Of a DNA stretch of 64,000 bases, positions 36,901-44,884 are shown one piece after another. Source of the stretch: Antarcticibacterium flavum (GTDB taxonomy: Bacteria > Bacteroidota > Bacteroidia > Flavobacteriales > Flavobacteriaceae); assembly GCF_006159205.1 (NCBI RefSeq), contig NZ_CP040812.1, positions 2,356,001 through 2,420,000 on the forward strand. The letters run 5' to 3'. Every line of letters starts with the position of its first letter. Within the stretch, counting starts at the first letter, position 1. Under the pieces are notes generated by a model that worked only from the letters and a program-made list of their open reading frames with translations, was not told the DNA's origin and did not search any database. The translations under genes were made by a program, and so were the position numbers.

Positions 36901-37047
36901 ATATCCTACATTAATTTGTACCGTGGGAGGAGCAATATCTGGGTATTGGGTAACCGGAAGGGTTTGCATGCTCAGTAAACCCAGGATCACCAGGATAATT
37001 GATATTACTGTAGACAGTACCGGCCGTTCAATGAATATTCTTAACAT
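33904..37047 (-). CDS. RND multidrug efflux permease (AcrB/HAE1 family)
   Basis: This 1047-residue inner-membrane transporter has the AcrB-type layout: a first transmembrane helix (ERPVLSTVISIILVILGLLS), two large periplasmic loops, and two six-helix bundles. The proton-relay aspartates are seen in IGIVVDDAIVVVEAVY. LGLLAKNAILIVEFG marks the second bundle. It uses the proton gradient to export drugs, dyes or bile-type detergents through the partner TolC-like lipoprotein. The gene is tightly spaced (6 bases) after the adaptor gene. Confidence 0.96.
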   Translation of the reverse strand: MLRIFIERPVLSTVISIILVILGLLSMQTLPVTQYPDIAPPTVQINVGYPGANAETLLESVIIPIEEQINGVEGMTYITSSASNDGNGSIQVFFDQDIDPDIAAVNVQNRVSRANALLPQAVIQNGITVQKQQTSALMYFSIYSSNEEYDGTFLENYMNINMIPELQRINGVGEARSFGGRTYAMRIWLQPERMASYNLVPSDIRAALNEQSLEAAAGSIGQNSGESFEYVLRYRGRYKTVEEYENIILRAEENGRILRLKDVANVELDAQGYTSKILVNGLPGINVGVFQTPGSNAQEIILDIEETLENLKKDFPVGVDYYVNYNTNDFLSASISKVRTTLIEAFVLVFLVVLLFLQDFKATLIPAIAVPVSIIGTFFFLNLFGYSINMLTLFALVLAIGIVVDDAIVVVEAVYAKIEGGAQSAKAATVTAMDEIAGAIVSITLVMAAVFVPVTFLTGPSGVFYQQFGVTLIVAILISAVNALTLSPALCALFLKPHNNEGEKKKNFLQRFYMAFNAGFEATTRKYTRSVGFLYRHKWISAVILVAAVGLTFLASRNTPTGFVPTEDRGIIFMNLELPAGASLDRTAEVTERLYREVIEIPGVRGASMINGRNFFSGAGGSYALGFIPLDNWDNRTEDSLSIEVITQKLNRIAASTAPDATINFFQPPSIPGFGASEGFEVQLLDRTGGEFSELDRVATEFSGALSAQNSIAFANNPFNTEFPQYQIDIDIARAKQSGVSVNEILSVLQGYIGGIFAADFSRFGKQYRVYIQSLPEDRNTPQSLDMMYVRTEGGEMAPINQFISLERVYGPQSVSRFNLFNAVKLTGSAAPGFSSGDAIGDVNRLAEELPQGFDIAYSGLTREEISAGGQAVTIFLLSILFVYFLLAAQYESYIIPFAVLLSLPIGIMGAFVTTWLTGLQNNIFFQIALIMLLGLLAKNAILIVEFGIQRRRDGMSIVDSAIDAAKVRLRPILMTSFAFILGLMPLVLAGGVGAVGNRSIGTGAVGGLLAGTVIGVFIIPILYMLFQYLHEKVSGPPQPAAKKNEE

Positions 37048-37053
37048 AGTATT

Positions 37054-38160
37054 CTATTTAAAAACGGGTTGGATTTGTCCAGCGATGCTATCTAATTCTG
37101 TAGGATTTGGAGTGATCCTTTGGCCATCCCTTAATTTGGCAACTCCTTCTGCTACAATCCTGTCCCCTGCATTTATACCAGCTTGCACAATAAGTAGGTC
37201 ACCAATTTTTTTATTTCCCTGTAGTAAAGTATTACGCACGGTGTCTCCTTCATCCAGCCTGAATGTGTAGATCCTTCCCTGGGCTTCATATGTAGCTTTT
37301 GAAGGGATCACCATCACATTTTCATAGGTTCGTGGAATGAGGATTCGACCGGAATTTCCCGTAGCAAGTAGTCCTTCCGGATTTGGGAAGGTAGCTCTAA
37401 AATTCACGGTCCCGGTCCCTGCATCTACCTGTGGGTTAATAGTCTTTATTTCTCCCTCATATTTATATTCCCTGTCACCAGCAAGTATGAGTTTTACCGG
37501 GGGCATATTATCAAGCTTTTCCTGCCGGGAATTACCCTCTGCCTCTTCCATGAACTCATAATAATCTGCCTCATTCATAGCAAAGAAGGCATAAACTTCT
37601 TCTGCCTGGGATACAGTCGTGAGCGGTTGTGCATCTCCCGGGCTTACCAAATTCCCACTTCTAAAATTGATTGCACCTACATAGCCGTCCACGGGACTTT
37701 TAATGTTGGCATATCCTATGTTTGCTGTGATGCTGTTGTAATTGCTTTTTGCCTGGGAAAGTTGAGCCTTTGCCGTTTCAAGCTGCACTTCACTAATAAT
37801 ATTCTTTTCAACAAGTGGCACCAGTTTATCAACTTCCACCTGAGCGGCATTAACGGCAGCCCTGGCAGCTTCAGCGTCCTGGGTGAGAGATTCTGTTTCA
37901 AGAGTAAAAAGGAGCTGTCCTCGCTTCACCTGTTCCCCCTCATCTACCAGTACCCGGGTTATATATCCCGGAACTTTTGCCCTTACAGCACTGTTAATGG
38001 TACCTTCAATATTTGCCGGGAATGAGGAGTAATCTGTCACCGTGCGTACAGGTACTTCTATAACTGGATAGGTTGCGGGTGCCTGGGCCTGCTCCTGGTT
38101 CTTGTCCCCGCAGGAAAGAAGTATCATGCCAAGGCATACTATTGAGAATATCTTTTTCAT
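37054..38160 (-). CDS. RND efflux periplasmic adaptor (AcrA/MexA family)
   Basis: This 368-residue protein has a lipoprotein signal (lipobox LLSC, Cys17) and the adaptor layout: a barrel-sandwich/lipoyl half (KVPGYITRVLVDEGEQVKRG), a coiled-coil hairpin (about residues 90-145), the second lipoyl half (IKSPVDGYVGAINFRSG), and a beta-barrel. It links the RND permease to the outer-membrane channel. It is the first structural gene of the operon, after the regulator. Confidence 0.95.
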   Translation of the reverse strand: MKKIFSIVCLGMILLSCGDKNQEQAQAPATYPVIEVPVRTVTDYSSFPANIEGTINSAVRAKVPGYITRVLVDEGEQVKRGQLLFTLETESLTQDAEAARAAVNAAQVEVDKLVPLVEKNIISEVQLETAKAQLSQAKSNYNSITANIGYANIKSPVDGYVGAINFRSGNLVSPGDAQPLTTVSQAEEVYAFFAMNEADYYEFMEEAEGNSRQEKLDNMPPVKLILAGDREYKYEGEIKTINPQVDAGTGTVNFRATFPNPEGLLATGNSGRILIPRTYENVMVIPSKATYEAQGRIYTFRLDEGDTVRNTLLQGNKKIGDLLIVQAGINAGDRIVAEGVAKLRDGQRITPNPTELDSIAGQIQPVFK

Positions 38161-38183
38161 AAAGATAATAACTTGCAGATTTA

Positions 38184-38681
38184 TTAAAGATTTCTTTGGC
38201 TAATCTTTTCTTTCAATTTTTGGATTGAGGTGGTAGCTTCATTTAAAAAGGTGAGATAATCCCTTTGGAACTCAAGGTCAAACAAGACCCCCTGTTCTTT
38301 TTCGGCCAGCTCATTGTGCTTTTTCTTATATACCAGGACCTTCTCGTGAACATTCTTTTGGGATTCCCACTTAACCAGCATATCATCTAACACGTTAACC
38401 ATGAGGGAAGGATTGATAGTAAAATACCTTTTCCGGTCACCGGTTTTTGTGAAATATTGTACGCGGTTGGTTGCCTGCAGGTACTCCAAATGAGTTGAAA
38501 CGGTGCTCTTACTGGTGTTTAGGTCATTTACCAACTCATCAAATGTTATTCCCTGCTTGCCGGTAAGGATGACAGTTGCAAAAATACGGGCCGCCAGGGG
38601 AGCGAGATTCTCCTTTTCAAATAGTACCCCCATTTGTTCTATGAGTTCCATTTTTTCCCGCCGAAGTTCGCTTTTAGTCAT
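38184..38681 (-). CDS. GbsR/MarR-family transcriptional regulator of the efflux operon
   Basis: This 165-residue protein has a winged helix-turn-helix (about residues 45-85, FDELVNDLNTSKSTVSTHLE then LQATNRVQYF) flanked by helices, typical of GbsR/MarR-type repressors. It is the first gene of the RND operon, 23 bases before the adaptor. A perfect inverted repeat lies 34 bases upstream of its start, over the promoter, so autorepression relieved by a pump substrate is likely (inference). Confidence 0.88.
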   Translation of the reverse strand: MTKSELRREKMELIEQMGVLFEKENLAPLAARIFATVILTGKQGITFDELVNDLNTSKSTVSTHLEYLQATNRVQYFTKTGDRKRYFTINPSLMVNVLDDMLVKWESQKNVHEKVLVYKKKHNELAEKEQGVLFDLEFQRDYLTFLNEATTSIQKLKEKISQRNL

Positions 38682-38699
38682 TTCAAGGTTTTAGGGCTG

Positions 38700-38732
38700 C
38701 AAAACTATCGATTAGTTCGGATTAAACCGAAC
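38700..38732 (-). promoter_or_regulatory. promoter and palindromic operator of the RND operon
   Basis: The minus strand carries the -7 box TAGTTTTG (38707-38700). Upstream, between -7 and -33, lies the inverted repeat GTTCGG-TTTAAT-CCGAAC (38732-38715), two perfect 6-base arms around a 6-base spacer. A dimeric MarR/GbsR repressor bound there would block sigma factor access. The overlap of the two elements is seen; repression is inferred. Confidence 0.65.
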
Positions 38733-38753
38733 CATCAAAACCTAATTTATTGT

Positions 38754-38790
38754 TAAAAAAAATCCCGCTAGATAAAAATAGCGGGAGGTT
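38754..38790 (-). terminator. terminator of the isoaspartyl peptidase gene
   Basis: TCCCGCTA and TAGCGGGA flank an 8-base loop; the minus-strand copy is followed by ATTTTTTTT. It lies about 25 bases after the stop at 38815. Confidence 0.85.
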
Positions 38791-38814
38791 TTTTATGGTA
38801 GAAATGGTTAACTC

Positions 38815-39906
38815 TTATTCGGCTTTCTCATTTTCAGTATAGATCCCTAATGTAAGTTCCCCATCCCTGTTCATAGCTGCACGATACATCCCGGCTGAAT
38901 TAAATTCCATAGCGATATTGCCTTTGGCATCGATGGCTATGATCCCGCCTTCTCCTCCAAGTTCTGTAAGCTTATCCTGTATTACTGCGGTAGCTGCTTC
39001 CTGTAAACTCATTTTGCGGTATTCCATCATTGCAGAAATATCGTAAGCCACTACCCCGCGAATGAAATACTCTCCCCAGCCTGTGGCAGAGACTGCACAG
39101 GTAGCATTATTGGCATAAGTACCGGCACCAATTATTGGCACGTCGCCAATGCGGTTCCATTTTTTATTTGTCATTCCCCCTGTAGAAGTACCTGCTGCGA
39201 TATTTCCATTCTTATCCAGGGCGACTGCACCAACAGTTCCAAATTTAGAATCTTTGATAAAAGGATCCAAAAGAGCCATTTTTTCTGCATCGTGGTCCAG
39301 TTCTGTTTTTTCTGAATCTTTAATCCTTTGCAGGGCATTAAATCGTTTTTCATCAAAAAAGTAAGATGGGTCTACTACCTCAATACCTCTTTCACCGGCA
39401 AACTGCTCTGCTCCTTTGCCTGAAAGTAATACGTGGGGTGAATTCTTCATAACCTCAAATGCAAGGTTTATCGGGTTTTTTACTGTGGTTACTCCCGCAA
39501 TAGCGCCGGCGTTCAAGGTTTCCCCATCCATAATGGCTGCATCGAGCTCATTGGTTTCCTCATTTGTAAAAACAGCTCCTTTCCCTGCATTGAAAAGCGG
39601 GGAATCCTCCATAACATTTATAGTTCGCTGGATGGCCTCTATAGAAGAACCCCCATCGGCCAGGATCTGGTGCCCTGTGCGAATGGCTTCCTCCAGCACC
39701 TCTTTATAGGCAGCCTCCAGGGAGTCTGTCATATTTTCTTTGAGTATGGTTCCAGCACCACCATGAATAACAATCCCAAAATTGTCACCCTGTATATTAT
39801 CAGATTGTGGTGGGGCGGCAGTTTCGCCAATTGGTTTTTTTTCTTCTGCTGCCTGGTTGCAGGAAAATGCTACGGTAAGGGATAAAAGGAGTAAGATTTT
39901 TTTCAT
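38815..39906 (-). CDS. isoaspartyl peptidase/L-asparaginase (Ntn hydrolase) lipoprotein
   Basis: This 363-residue type-2 asparaginase has a lipoprotein signal ending VAFSC (Cys16) and an N-terminal GIVIHGGAGTI motif. The autocleavage site lies in SKFGTVGAVALD (Thr nucleophile). GTSTGGMTNK and GEYFIRGVVAYD complete the substrate pocket. The proenzyme splits itself before this threonine and then removes isoaspartyl (beta-linked) residues from peptides or hydrolyses asparagine. Lipid anchoring places it in the periplasm or at the outer membrane. It has its own terminator. Confidence 0.9.
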   Translation of the reverse strand: MKKILLLLSLTVAFSCNQAAEEKKPIGETAAPPQSDNIQGDNFGIVIHGGAGTILKENMTDSLEAAYKEVLEEAIRTGHQILADGGSSIEAIQRTINVMEDSPLFNAGKGAVFTNEETNELDAAIMDGETLNAGAIAGVTTVKNPINLAFEVMKNSPHVLLSGKGAEQFAGERGIEVVDPSYFFDEKRFNALQRIKDSEKTELDHDAEKMALLDPFIKDSKFGTVGAVALDKNGNIAAGTSTGGMTNKKWNRIGDVPIIGAGTYANNATCAVSATGWGEYFIRGVVAYDISAMMEYRKMSLQEAATAVIQDKLTELGGEGGIIAIDAKGNIAMEFNSAGMYRAAMNRDGELTLGIYTENEKAE

Positions 39907-39991
39907 TGTGATATTTGTTGATAAGCAAGGTTTAAAAGTATGAAAATAAATTTTAGCTTTTCAGGCAATTGAGAACTGTTGGGCTAATTGA

Positions 39992-40079
39992 ACCGCGTGA
40001 GGGATAGGAGCGTAAAGCCCGGAGCCCTTTTTGCGGGCGAGGACTTGAAGCGTATAGCCCGGTGCCGGGGCACACGCCC
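39992..40079. repeat. GC-rich repeat with two related 26-28-base units
   Basis: Two direct units are visible: GCGTGAGGGATAGGAGCGTA followed by AAGCCCGG (39995-40022) and GCGAGGACTTGAAGCGTATA followed by GCCCGG (40037-40062). Short GC-rich complementary stretches occur between and after them. The GC content contrasts with the AT-rich flanks. The form resembles GC-rich repeats I recall from flavobacterial intergenic DNA. No gene is present. Confidence 0.5.
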
Positions 40080-40148
40080 AATTCATTTCAACGAAGAACA
40101 GCTTTTGTAAGAGATAATGCTTAATTTTAAGAAATAAAAACAATAGCT

Positions 40149-40694
40149 ATGGCGATCAATAAACCTTTCAATCTCAATAAGTGGATAGAACAAAATCGAG
40201 ATCTTCTAAAGCCACCGGTTGGAAATAAGAATGTCTACAAAGAATCTGAAGATTACATCGTAATGGTGGTAGGAGGCCCAAATGCACGTAAAGACTATCA
40301 TTACAATGAGACCGAAGAACTATTTTATCAACTGGAGGGTACTATAGAGGTGCATGTGCAGGAAAATGGTGAAAAAAAAACCATGCAGCTGGGACCTGGA
40401 GATATGTACCTTCACCCGGGTAAGATCCCTCACTCTCCTGTGCGTCACGAAGGTTCCATTGGTCTTGTCATAGAAAGAAAGAGATTGGGAGAAGAAGGGG
40501 AAGACGGCTTGTTATGGTTTTGTGATAATTGTAATAATAAGTTATATGAAGTGTATTTTCCACTTGAAAATATTGAGACAGATTTCCTAAAACATTTTAA
40601 GCATTTCTACCAAAGTAAAGAGCTGCGCACCTGTGATAATTGCGGTACCGTAATGGAGGCAGATGAAAGGTTTATGGCTGCTGAAAAAGGCTAG
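40149..40694 (+). CDS. 3-hydroxyanthranilate 3,4-dioxygenase
   Basis: This 181-residue cupin opens 3-hydroxyanthranilate to 2-amino-3-carboxymuconate semialdehyde in the kynurenine pathway. Substrate-binding Arg and iron ligands lie in GGPNARKDYHYNETEELFYQ (His and Glu) and MYLHPGKIPHSP. The C-terminus carries two CxxC pairs, CDNCNNK and CDNCGTV, forming the rubredoxin-like iron site of the bacterial, single-domain type. Length matches that type. An ALDH7-type dehydrogenase follows 77 bases downstream. Other kynurenine-pathway genes are not in the window. Confidence 0.92.
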   Translation: MAINKPFNLNKWIEQNRDLLKPPVGNKNVYKESEDYIVMVVGGPNARKDYHYNETEELFYQLEGTIEVHVQENGEKKTMQLGPGDMYLHPGKIPHSPVRHEGSIGLVIERKRLGEEGEDGLLWFCDNCNNKLYEVYFPLENIETDFLKHFKHFYQSKELRTCDNCGTVMEADERFMAAEKG

Positions 40695-40771
40695 AATTTG
40701 ATATATGCCTTTCCTTTTAGAAATCGTATTTTAGCAGAAACAAACAAAAAACAGATAAAAACAGACATTTA

Positions 40772-42325
40772 ATGAGTGAAATTGCCGAAAAATTTGGGAT
40801 TAAGCAGGCACTAAAAGATCTGGGAATAGAAGACGTAAATAATGGTACCTCTACGGGTAAGGATTTCTTTGGGAGTGGAGATATTATAGAGTCATATTCT
40901 CCGGTTGATGGTGCTTTAATTGGAAAGGTCAAAGCAACTACCCGCGAGGATTATGAAAAAGTGATGAGTGCTGCTACAGCAGGTTTTAAGACCTGGAGGA
41001 AAATGCCATCACCACAGCGGGGTGAAATAATAAGAAAATTTAATGAAGAATTGCGCCGGCTAAAAGAGCCACTTGGAAAACTGGTGTCCTACGAAATGGG
41101 AAAAAGCTACCAGGAGGGCCTTGGAGAGGTGCAGGAAATGATAGATATATGTGACTTTGCCGTAGGATTATCCAGGCAATTGCACGGTCTTACAATGCAT
41201 AGTGAGAGACCGGGGCACAGGATGTATGAGCAGTACCACCCTCTGGGGGTAGTTGGAATTATTTCTGCTTTTAATTTCCCTGTGGCCGTATGGTCATGGA
41301 ACACGGCGCTTGCCTGGGTTTGTGGTGATGCCTGTGTTTGGAAGGGATCTGAGAAAACCCCTATAACCTCTGTAGCTTGCCAGAAGATCGCAGCACGGGT
41401 GTTTAGTGAAAATGGTGTGCCTGAAGGGATCTCCTGTTTGATAACCGGTGATTATACTGTGGGAGAAATGATGACTACAGATGAGCGAATTCCTCTCATC
41501 TCTGCCACAGGATCCACGAGAATGGGAAAAATAGTAGCAGCAAAAGTTGGCGAGCGTCTTGGAAAATCCTTATTGGAGCTGGGAGGTAATAATGCGATCA
41601 TCGTGACGCCCGATGCCGATATTAAGATGACTGTTATTGGTGCAGTCTTTGGTGCTGTGGGAACTGCAGGCCAGCGTTGTACTTCTACCAGGAGACTTAT
41701 TATCCACGAGTCTATATACGATAAGGTTAAAGATGCTATCGTAGCGGCTTATAATCAAATTAGAATTGGGAATCCACTTGACGAAAAGAACCATGTTGGG
41801 CCCCTTATCGACAAGGATGCAGTGAAGAATTATCAGAATGCATTGGATAAGGTGGTGAAGGAAGGTGGAAAAATTCTTGTGGAAGGCGGCGTACTGAAAG
41901 GTGAAGGATATGAAAGTGGTTGCTACGTGAAGCCTGCCATTGCTGAGGCTCAAAATCATTTCGAGATCGTACAGCACGAAACCTTTGCTCCCGTACTTTA
42001 CATTATGAAATATAGTGGAAATATTGAAAATGCACTGGAACTTCAAAACGGGGTGCGCCAGGGGCTTTCCTCTGCGATAATGACCAATAACTTAAGGGAG
42101 GCAGAACATTTCCTCTCGGTTGCAGGAAGTGACTGCGGGATCGCCAATGTAAATATAGGAACCAGTGGTGCAGAAATTGGTGGAGCTTTTGGTGGAGAAA
42201 AGGACACCGGTGGTGGCCGTGAATCTGGTTCAGATGCCTGGAAGGTCTATATGAGAAGGCAAACTAATACCATTAACTATACTACCGAGCTGCCATTGGC
42301 ACAGGGGATCAAGTTTGATCTATAG
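40772..42325 (+). CDS. aldehyde dehydrogenase, ALDH7 (antiquitin/AmaB) type
   Basis: This 517-residue NAD-dependent aldehyde dehydrogenase has the catalytic glutamate motif LELGGNNAIIV and the cysteine nucleophile in GTAGQRCTSTRRL (about residue 303). Both motif forms are typical of ALDH7, which oxidises alpha-aminoadipic semialdehyde (piperideine-6-carboxylate) in lysine breakdown. The 2-aminomuconate semialdehyde dehydrogenase expected after 3-hydroxyanthranilate dioxygenase belongs to ALDH8. The neighbourhood therefore suggests a kynurenine role, while the sequence suggests lysine breakdown. Confidence 0.88.
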   Translation: MSEIAEKFGIKQALKDLGIEDVNNGTSTGKDFFGSGDIIESYSPVDGALIGKVKATTREDYEKVMSAATAGFKTWRKMPSPQRGEIIRKFNEELRRLKEPLGKLVSYEMGKSYQEGLGEVQEMIDICDFAVGLSRQLHGLTMHSERPGHRMYEQYHPLGVVGIISAFNFPVAVWSWNTALAWVCGDACVWKGSEKTPITSVACQKIAARVFSENGVPEGISCLITGDYTVGEMMTTDERIPLISATGSTRMGKIVAAKVGERLGKSLLELGGNNAIIVTPDADIKMTVIGAVFGAVGTAGQRCTSTRRLIIHESIYDKVKDAIVAAYNQIRIGNPLDEKNHVGPLIDKDAVKNYQNALDKVVKEGGKILVEGGVLKGEGYESGCYVKPAIAEAQNHFEIVQHETFAPVLYIMKYSGNIENALELQNGVRQGLSSAIMTNNLREAEHFLSVAGSDCGIANVNIGTSGAEIGGAFGGEKDTGGGRESGSDAWKVYMRRQTNTINYTTELPLAQGIKFDL

Positions 42326-42347
42326 CTTTAATAATGGTATTTTATAA

Positions 42348-42384
42348 AAATGTCCCCGGAAGTGTTTCTTCCGGGGACATTTAT
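42348..42384. terminator. bidirectional terminator
   Basis: ATGTCCCCGGAAG, loop TGTTT, CTTCCGGGGACAT: a perfect 13-base stem with A and T runs outside, between the ALDH gene and the convergent exonuclease. Confidence 0.9.
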
Positions 42385-42385
42385 T

Positions 42386-43099
42386 TTAGACGGTAACGAT
42401 CTCAGCTTCTGTGAGAAGATCTTCCTGTCGTAGTTTTAAAATTACCTGGGCGATGGCAATAACATCCCGCTCGCAGTAATTTATTATTCTTCCCAGTTGA
42501 TTATCGATATAATAAACATCCCTTACCTCACTGCCATCAATATCCTCTTTGGGAGATGGGATTCCAAGTACATTGGTTAGAAGTTTTAAGGAGGTATAAT
42601 GTTTATAATCGCCAAACTTCCATAATTCCAAAGTATCGAGATGAGGTACTTCCCAGGGTTTGCGTCCAAACATGTTGAGCTTTTCTGGCAGGGGTAAATT
42701 ATGGATCAATATTCTCCTTGCGATGTAAGGGAAATCAAATTCCTTTCCGTTATGGGCACAGAGCAAATGATGTTGTTTATAGAAATGCGTCTCCAGGAGG
42801 TGCGAAAAGTCACGCAGCAATTTTTCCTCGGGTCCCTGGAAGGTGGTGACCCTTAAGATTCTTTTGTCATCCCTGTATTTTAAATAGGCAACAGAAATAC
42901 AAATTATCTTTCCAAATTCTGCCCATATCCCGGCACGGTCGTAAAATTCCTCTGCTGTGAATTCCTCTTTGCGCTGGTATTTGGACTTTTCTTCCCAAAG
43001 CTTCTGTTTTTCCGAAGAAAGATTTTTAAAATGCTTTTCCTGCGGGACAGTTTCAATATCAAGAAAAAGAATATGTTCTGGGTTGATCTTACGTAGCAT
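42386..43099 (-). CDS. 3'-5' exonuclease, PolB-like DEDD family
   Basis: This 237-residue protein has the exonuclease I motif FLDIETVPQ near residue 12, a central motif CAHNGKEFDFPYIARRI and a late GSEVRDVYY...INYCERDVIAIAQV containing the last acidic residue, all of the DEDD exonuclease fold. It is the predicted PolB-like 3'-5' exonuclease family, found widely in Bacteroidetes. Its start overlaps the stop of the upstream serine hydrolase by 11 bases. Its biological substrate is not known. Confidence 0.85.
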   Translation of the reverse strand: MLRKINPEHILFLDIETVPQEKHFKNLSSEKQKLWEEKSKYQRKEEFTAEEFYDRAGIWAEFGKIICISVAYLKYRDDKRILRVTTFQGPEEKLLRDFSHLLETHFYKQHHLLCAHNGKEFDFPYIARRILIHNLPLPEKLNMFGRKPWEVPHLDTLELWKFGDYKHYTSLKLLTNVLGIPSPKEDIDGSEVRDVYYIDNQLGRIINYCERDVIAIAQVILKLRQEDLLTEAEIVTV

Positions 43100-44249
43100 T
43101 GGTTAGCATTTTATAGGTTTCATCTATATACATAAAAAAATCGGGCGCATGGTCTTCACTTTCTTCCCGCTTGATTAGGTTATGTCCCAGTCTTACAATA
43201 ATAAGATCATCTTCGGGAATTACGATTACATATTGTCCCAGGACCCCTCTCATATAAAATGTTTCTTTCTCCTTATAGTCGCTTAGCCAGAACCCATAAC
43301 CGTATTGAGGGGAATCTTCAAACCTTGGACGAGTGGCTGTGGCTACAAAAGTCGAATCCAGGATTTGTTTGCCATTCCATCTTCCGTAATTCTTGAATAG
43401 TTTTCCAAACCTTGCGAAATCCCTCGCGTTGGAGGCGATGCAGCAATACGCTTTTTCAAGTCCGCTTTCCTCACTATCCAGCTGCCAGAGAGCATCATTT
43501 TGCATTCCCAGGGGTTTCCAGAAACTTTCACTTAAGTAACCGGACAGGGTTTGGCCAGTGGCTTTTTCCAGTACCATTCCAAGCATTAAGGTATTTCCGC
43601 TTAAATATTCGAATTCCTTTCCGGGCGGGGAAGTAATCTCAAGATTGTAAACCAATTGACGAATGTCGCTGTCAAAATAGGCTCTTGCTGTTTGGGCAAA
43701 GGGGTTGTAATAATCCTCATTCCAGTTTAACCCCGAAGCCATGGAAGAGAGATCTCCAACGGTGAGGGAGGTATTATAAGGTGAGGAAAATTCAGGTAAA
43801 AAATCTTTCACCGGTTGGTCCAGGCTTTTTATATACCCATCCTTTATGGCTTTTCCTAAAAGCGCCGTGGTAATGGATTTTGCCATGGAAAAAGAATTGG
43901 TGAGGCTATTCTCATCATAGCCTTCAGCATAATTCTCATACCAAATGCTGTCTTTTTTAATTATTAAAAATGCAACGGTCCCAAGCTCCTTGTTTATTTT
44001 CTCAAGGCCTGAGGTAGAGGAAGTGTTACTATACTCCTTATGCACAGGCCAGGGCTGGGGTGCCTCTCCTGCCTCAATAAAACGATTTGCAAATTCGGGG
44101 TGATCATCAATGTAAGCAGTGGTATGACCTTTTAAGTAAACCACCTGTAGCCCCCTGAAAATATATGAGTACCCCAGCGCCCATAACAGCAGCGCTGCAA
44201 ACAACAAGGTTGCAATCACTATTACAGCGACTTTAAAAATTTTTTTCAT
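43089..44249 (-). CDS. serine hydrolase (beta-lactamase class C/penicillin-binding family)
   Basis: This 386-residue protein has an N-terminal membrane anchor (about residues 6-28) and the class C catalytic motif SMAKS (SxxK; Ser nucleophile in FSMAKSITTALL). The YxN-like region is in FEYLSGNTL and the late YGYGFWLSDYK matches the family. Members hydrolyse peptides, esters or beta-lactams, and many are D-aminopeptidases or esterases. Function is unclear. It is predicted to be anchored in the inner membrane facing the periplasm. Confidence 0.86.
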   Translation of the reverse strand: MKKIFKVAVIVIATLLFAALLLWALGYSYIFRGLQVVYLKGHTTAYIDDHPEFANRFIEAGEAPQPWPVHKEYSNTSSTSGLEKINKELGTVAFLIIKKDSIWYENYAEGYDENSLTNSFSMAKSITTALLGKAIKDGYIKSLDQPVKDFLPEFSSPYNTSLTVGDLSSMASGLNWNEDYYNPFAQTARAYFDSDIRQLVYNLEITSPPGKEFEYLSGNTLMLGMVLEKATGQTLSGYLSESFWKPLGMQNDALWQLDSEESGLEKAYCCIASNARDFARFGKLFKNYGRWNGKQILDSTFVATATRPRFEDSPQYGYGFWLSDYKEKETFYMRGVLGQYVIVIPEDDLIIVRLGHNLIKREESEDHAPDFFMYIDETYKMLTNAT

Positions 44250-44346
44250 TGATATTTGTGAGTTATTCCCGGCTGTTTATTCTCTAAGAGATATTTAAAG
44301 TTACAGGTATTTTAAAATTATTGAAGGGGTATGGAGATTAATTTAG

Positions 44347-44778
44347 TTAAAAAAGTTCCTGTTGCAGGGGTGGATTCTCGTGGTTGAGCAGCCATTGTTT
44401 TCTCCACAGCCCCCCGGCATAACCTGTAAGGGAACCATTGGTTCCTATGACCCTGTGACAGGGTACCACGATCCACAGGGGATTCCTACCATTTGCAGCT
44501 GCCACGGCCCTTATAGCTTTTAGATCTCCCAGTTGTCTTGCCAGCTGAAGGTAAGAAACAGTACTGCCAAAAGGAATTTCCATAAGTGCTTGCCATACCC
44601 GCTTCTGGAAAGCAGTTCCTTCGGGGTTTATTTTTAACTGAAACTCCTGTAGCTCTCCTTTAAAATAAGAATCCAGTTGGTGGACTGCCAGTTTTAATTC
44701 TGAAGGGATTTCACCGGCTTCGAATTTTTCACCATCGAGGATAGTGATCCTGGCAATTCCTGAAGAATCCCCGTATAT
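44347..44778 (-). pseudogene. ogt: ogt (O6-methylguanine-DNA methyltransferase), C-terminal fragment
   Basis: This fragment of 143 codons has no start codon of its own. It includes the active-site motif IVVPCHRVIG (Cys that accepts the methyl group) and LTGYAGGLWRKQWLL. Just upstream it abuts the left end of an IS1380-type element. The 57 bases beyond the element at 46415-46471 restore the missing N-terminus in frame, so the original gene encoded a 162-residue enzyme that repairs O6-methylguanine. An internal ATG at 44583 would give only the active-site domain. A terminator in the element would stop transcription from upstream. Confidence 0.88.
44775..44778 (+). repeat. left ATAT target-site duplication
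   Basis: ATAT abuts the left inverted repeat CCTAAAATCCG. The same four bases follow the right repeat at 46411-46414. Confidence 0.85.
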
Positions 44779-44802
44779 CCTAAAATCCGTAAGTCTTATA
44801 AT

Positions 44803-44842
44803 AAAAAAGCTGCAAAACCTTATTTAATGGGGCTTTGCAGCT
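44803..44842 (-). terminator. minus-strand terminator within the IS left end
   Basis: AGCTGCAAAACC and GGCTTTGCAGCT (12-base arms, one mismatch) enclose an 11-base loop; on the minus strand the stem is followed by TTTTTT. It would stop transcripts entering the ogt remnant from the right. Confidence 0.7.
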
Positions 44843-44884
44843 ACGTAATATTCACTTAAATTAGTGTTGCACAATACTACAGCC

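Noticed and set aside
39961..40143. 60-codon minus-strand frame
   Set aside because: It covers the GC-rich repeat, has no ribosome-binding site I can see and no recognisable motif.
44347..44583. short methyltransferase gene starting at an internal ATG
   Set aside because: The ATG lies well inside the conserved domain; upstream codons in frame continue the family sequence to the IS boundary.
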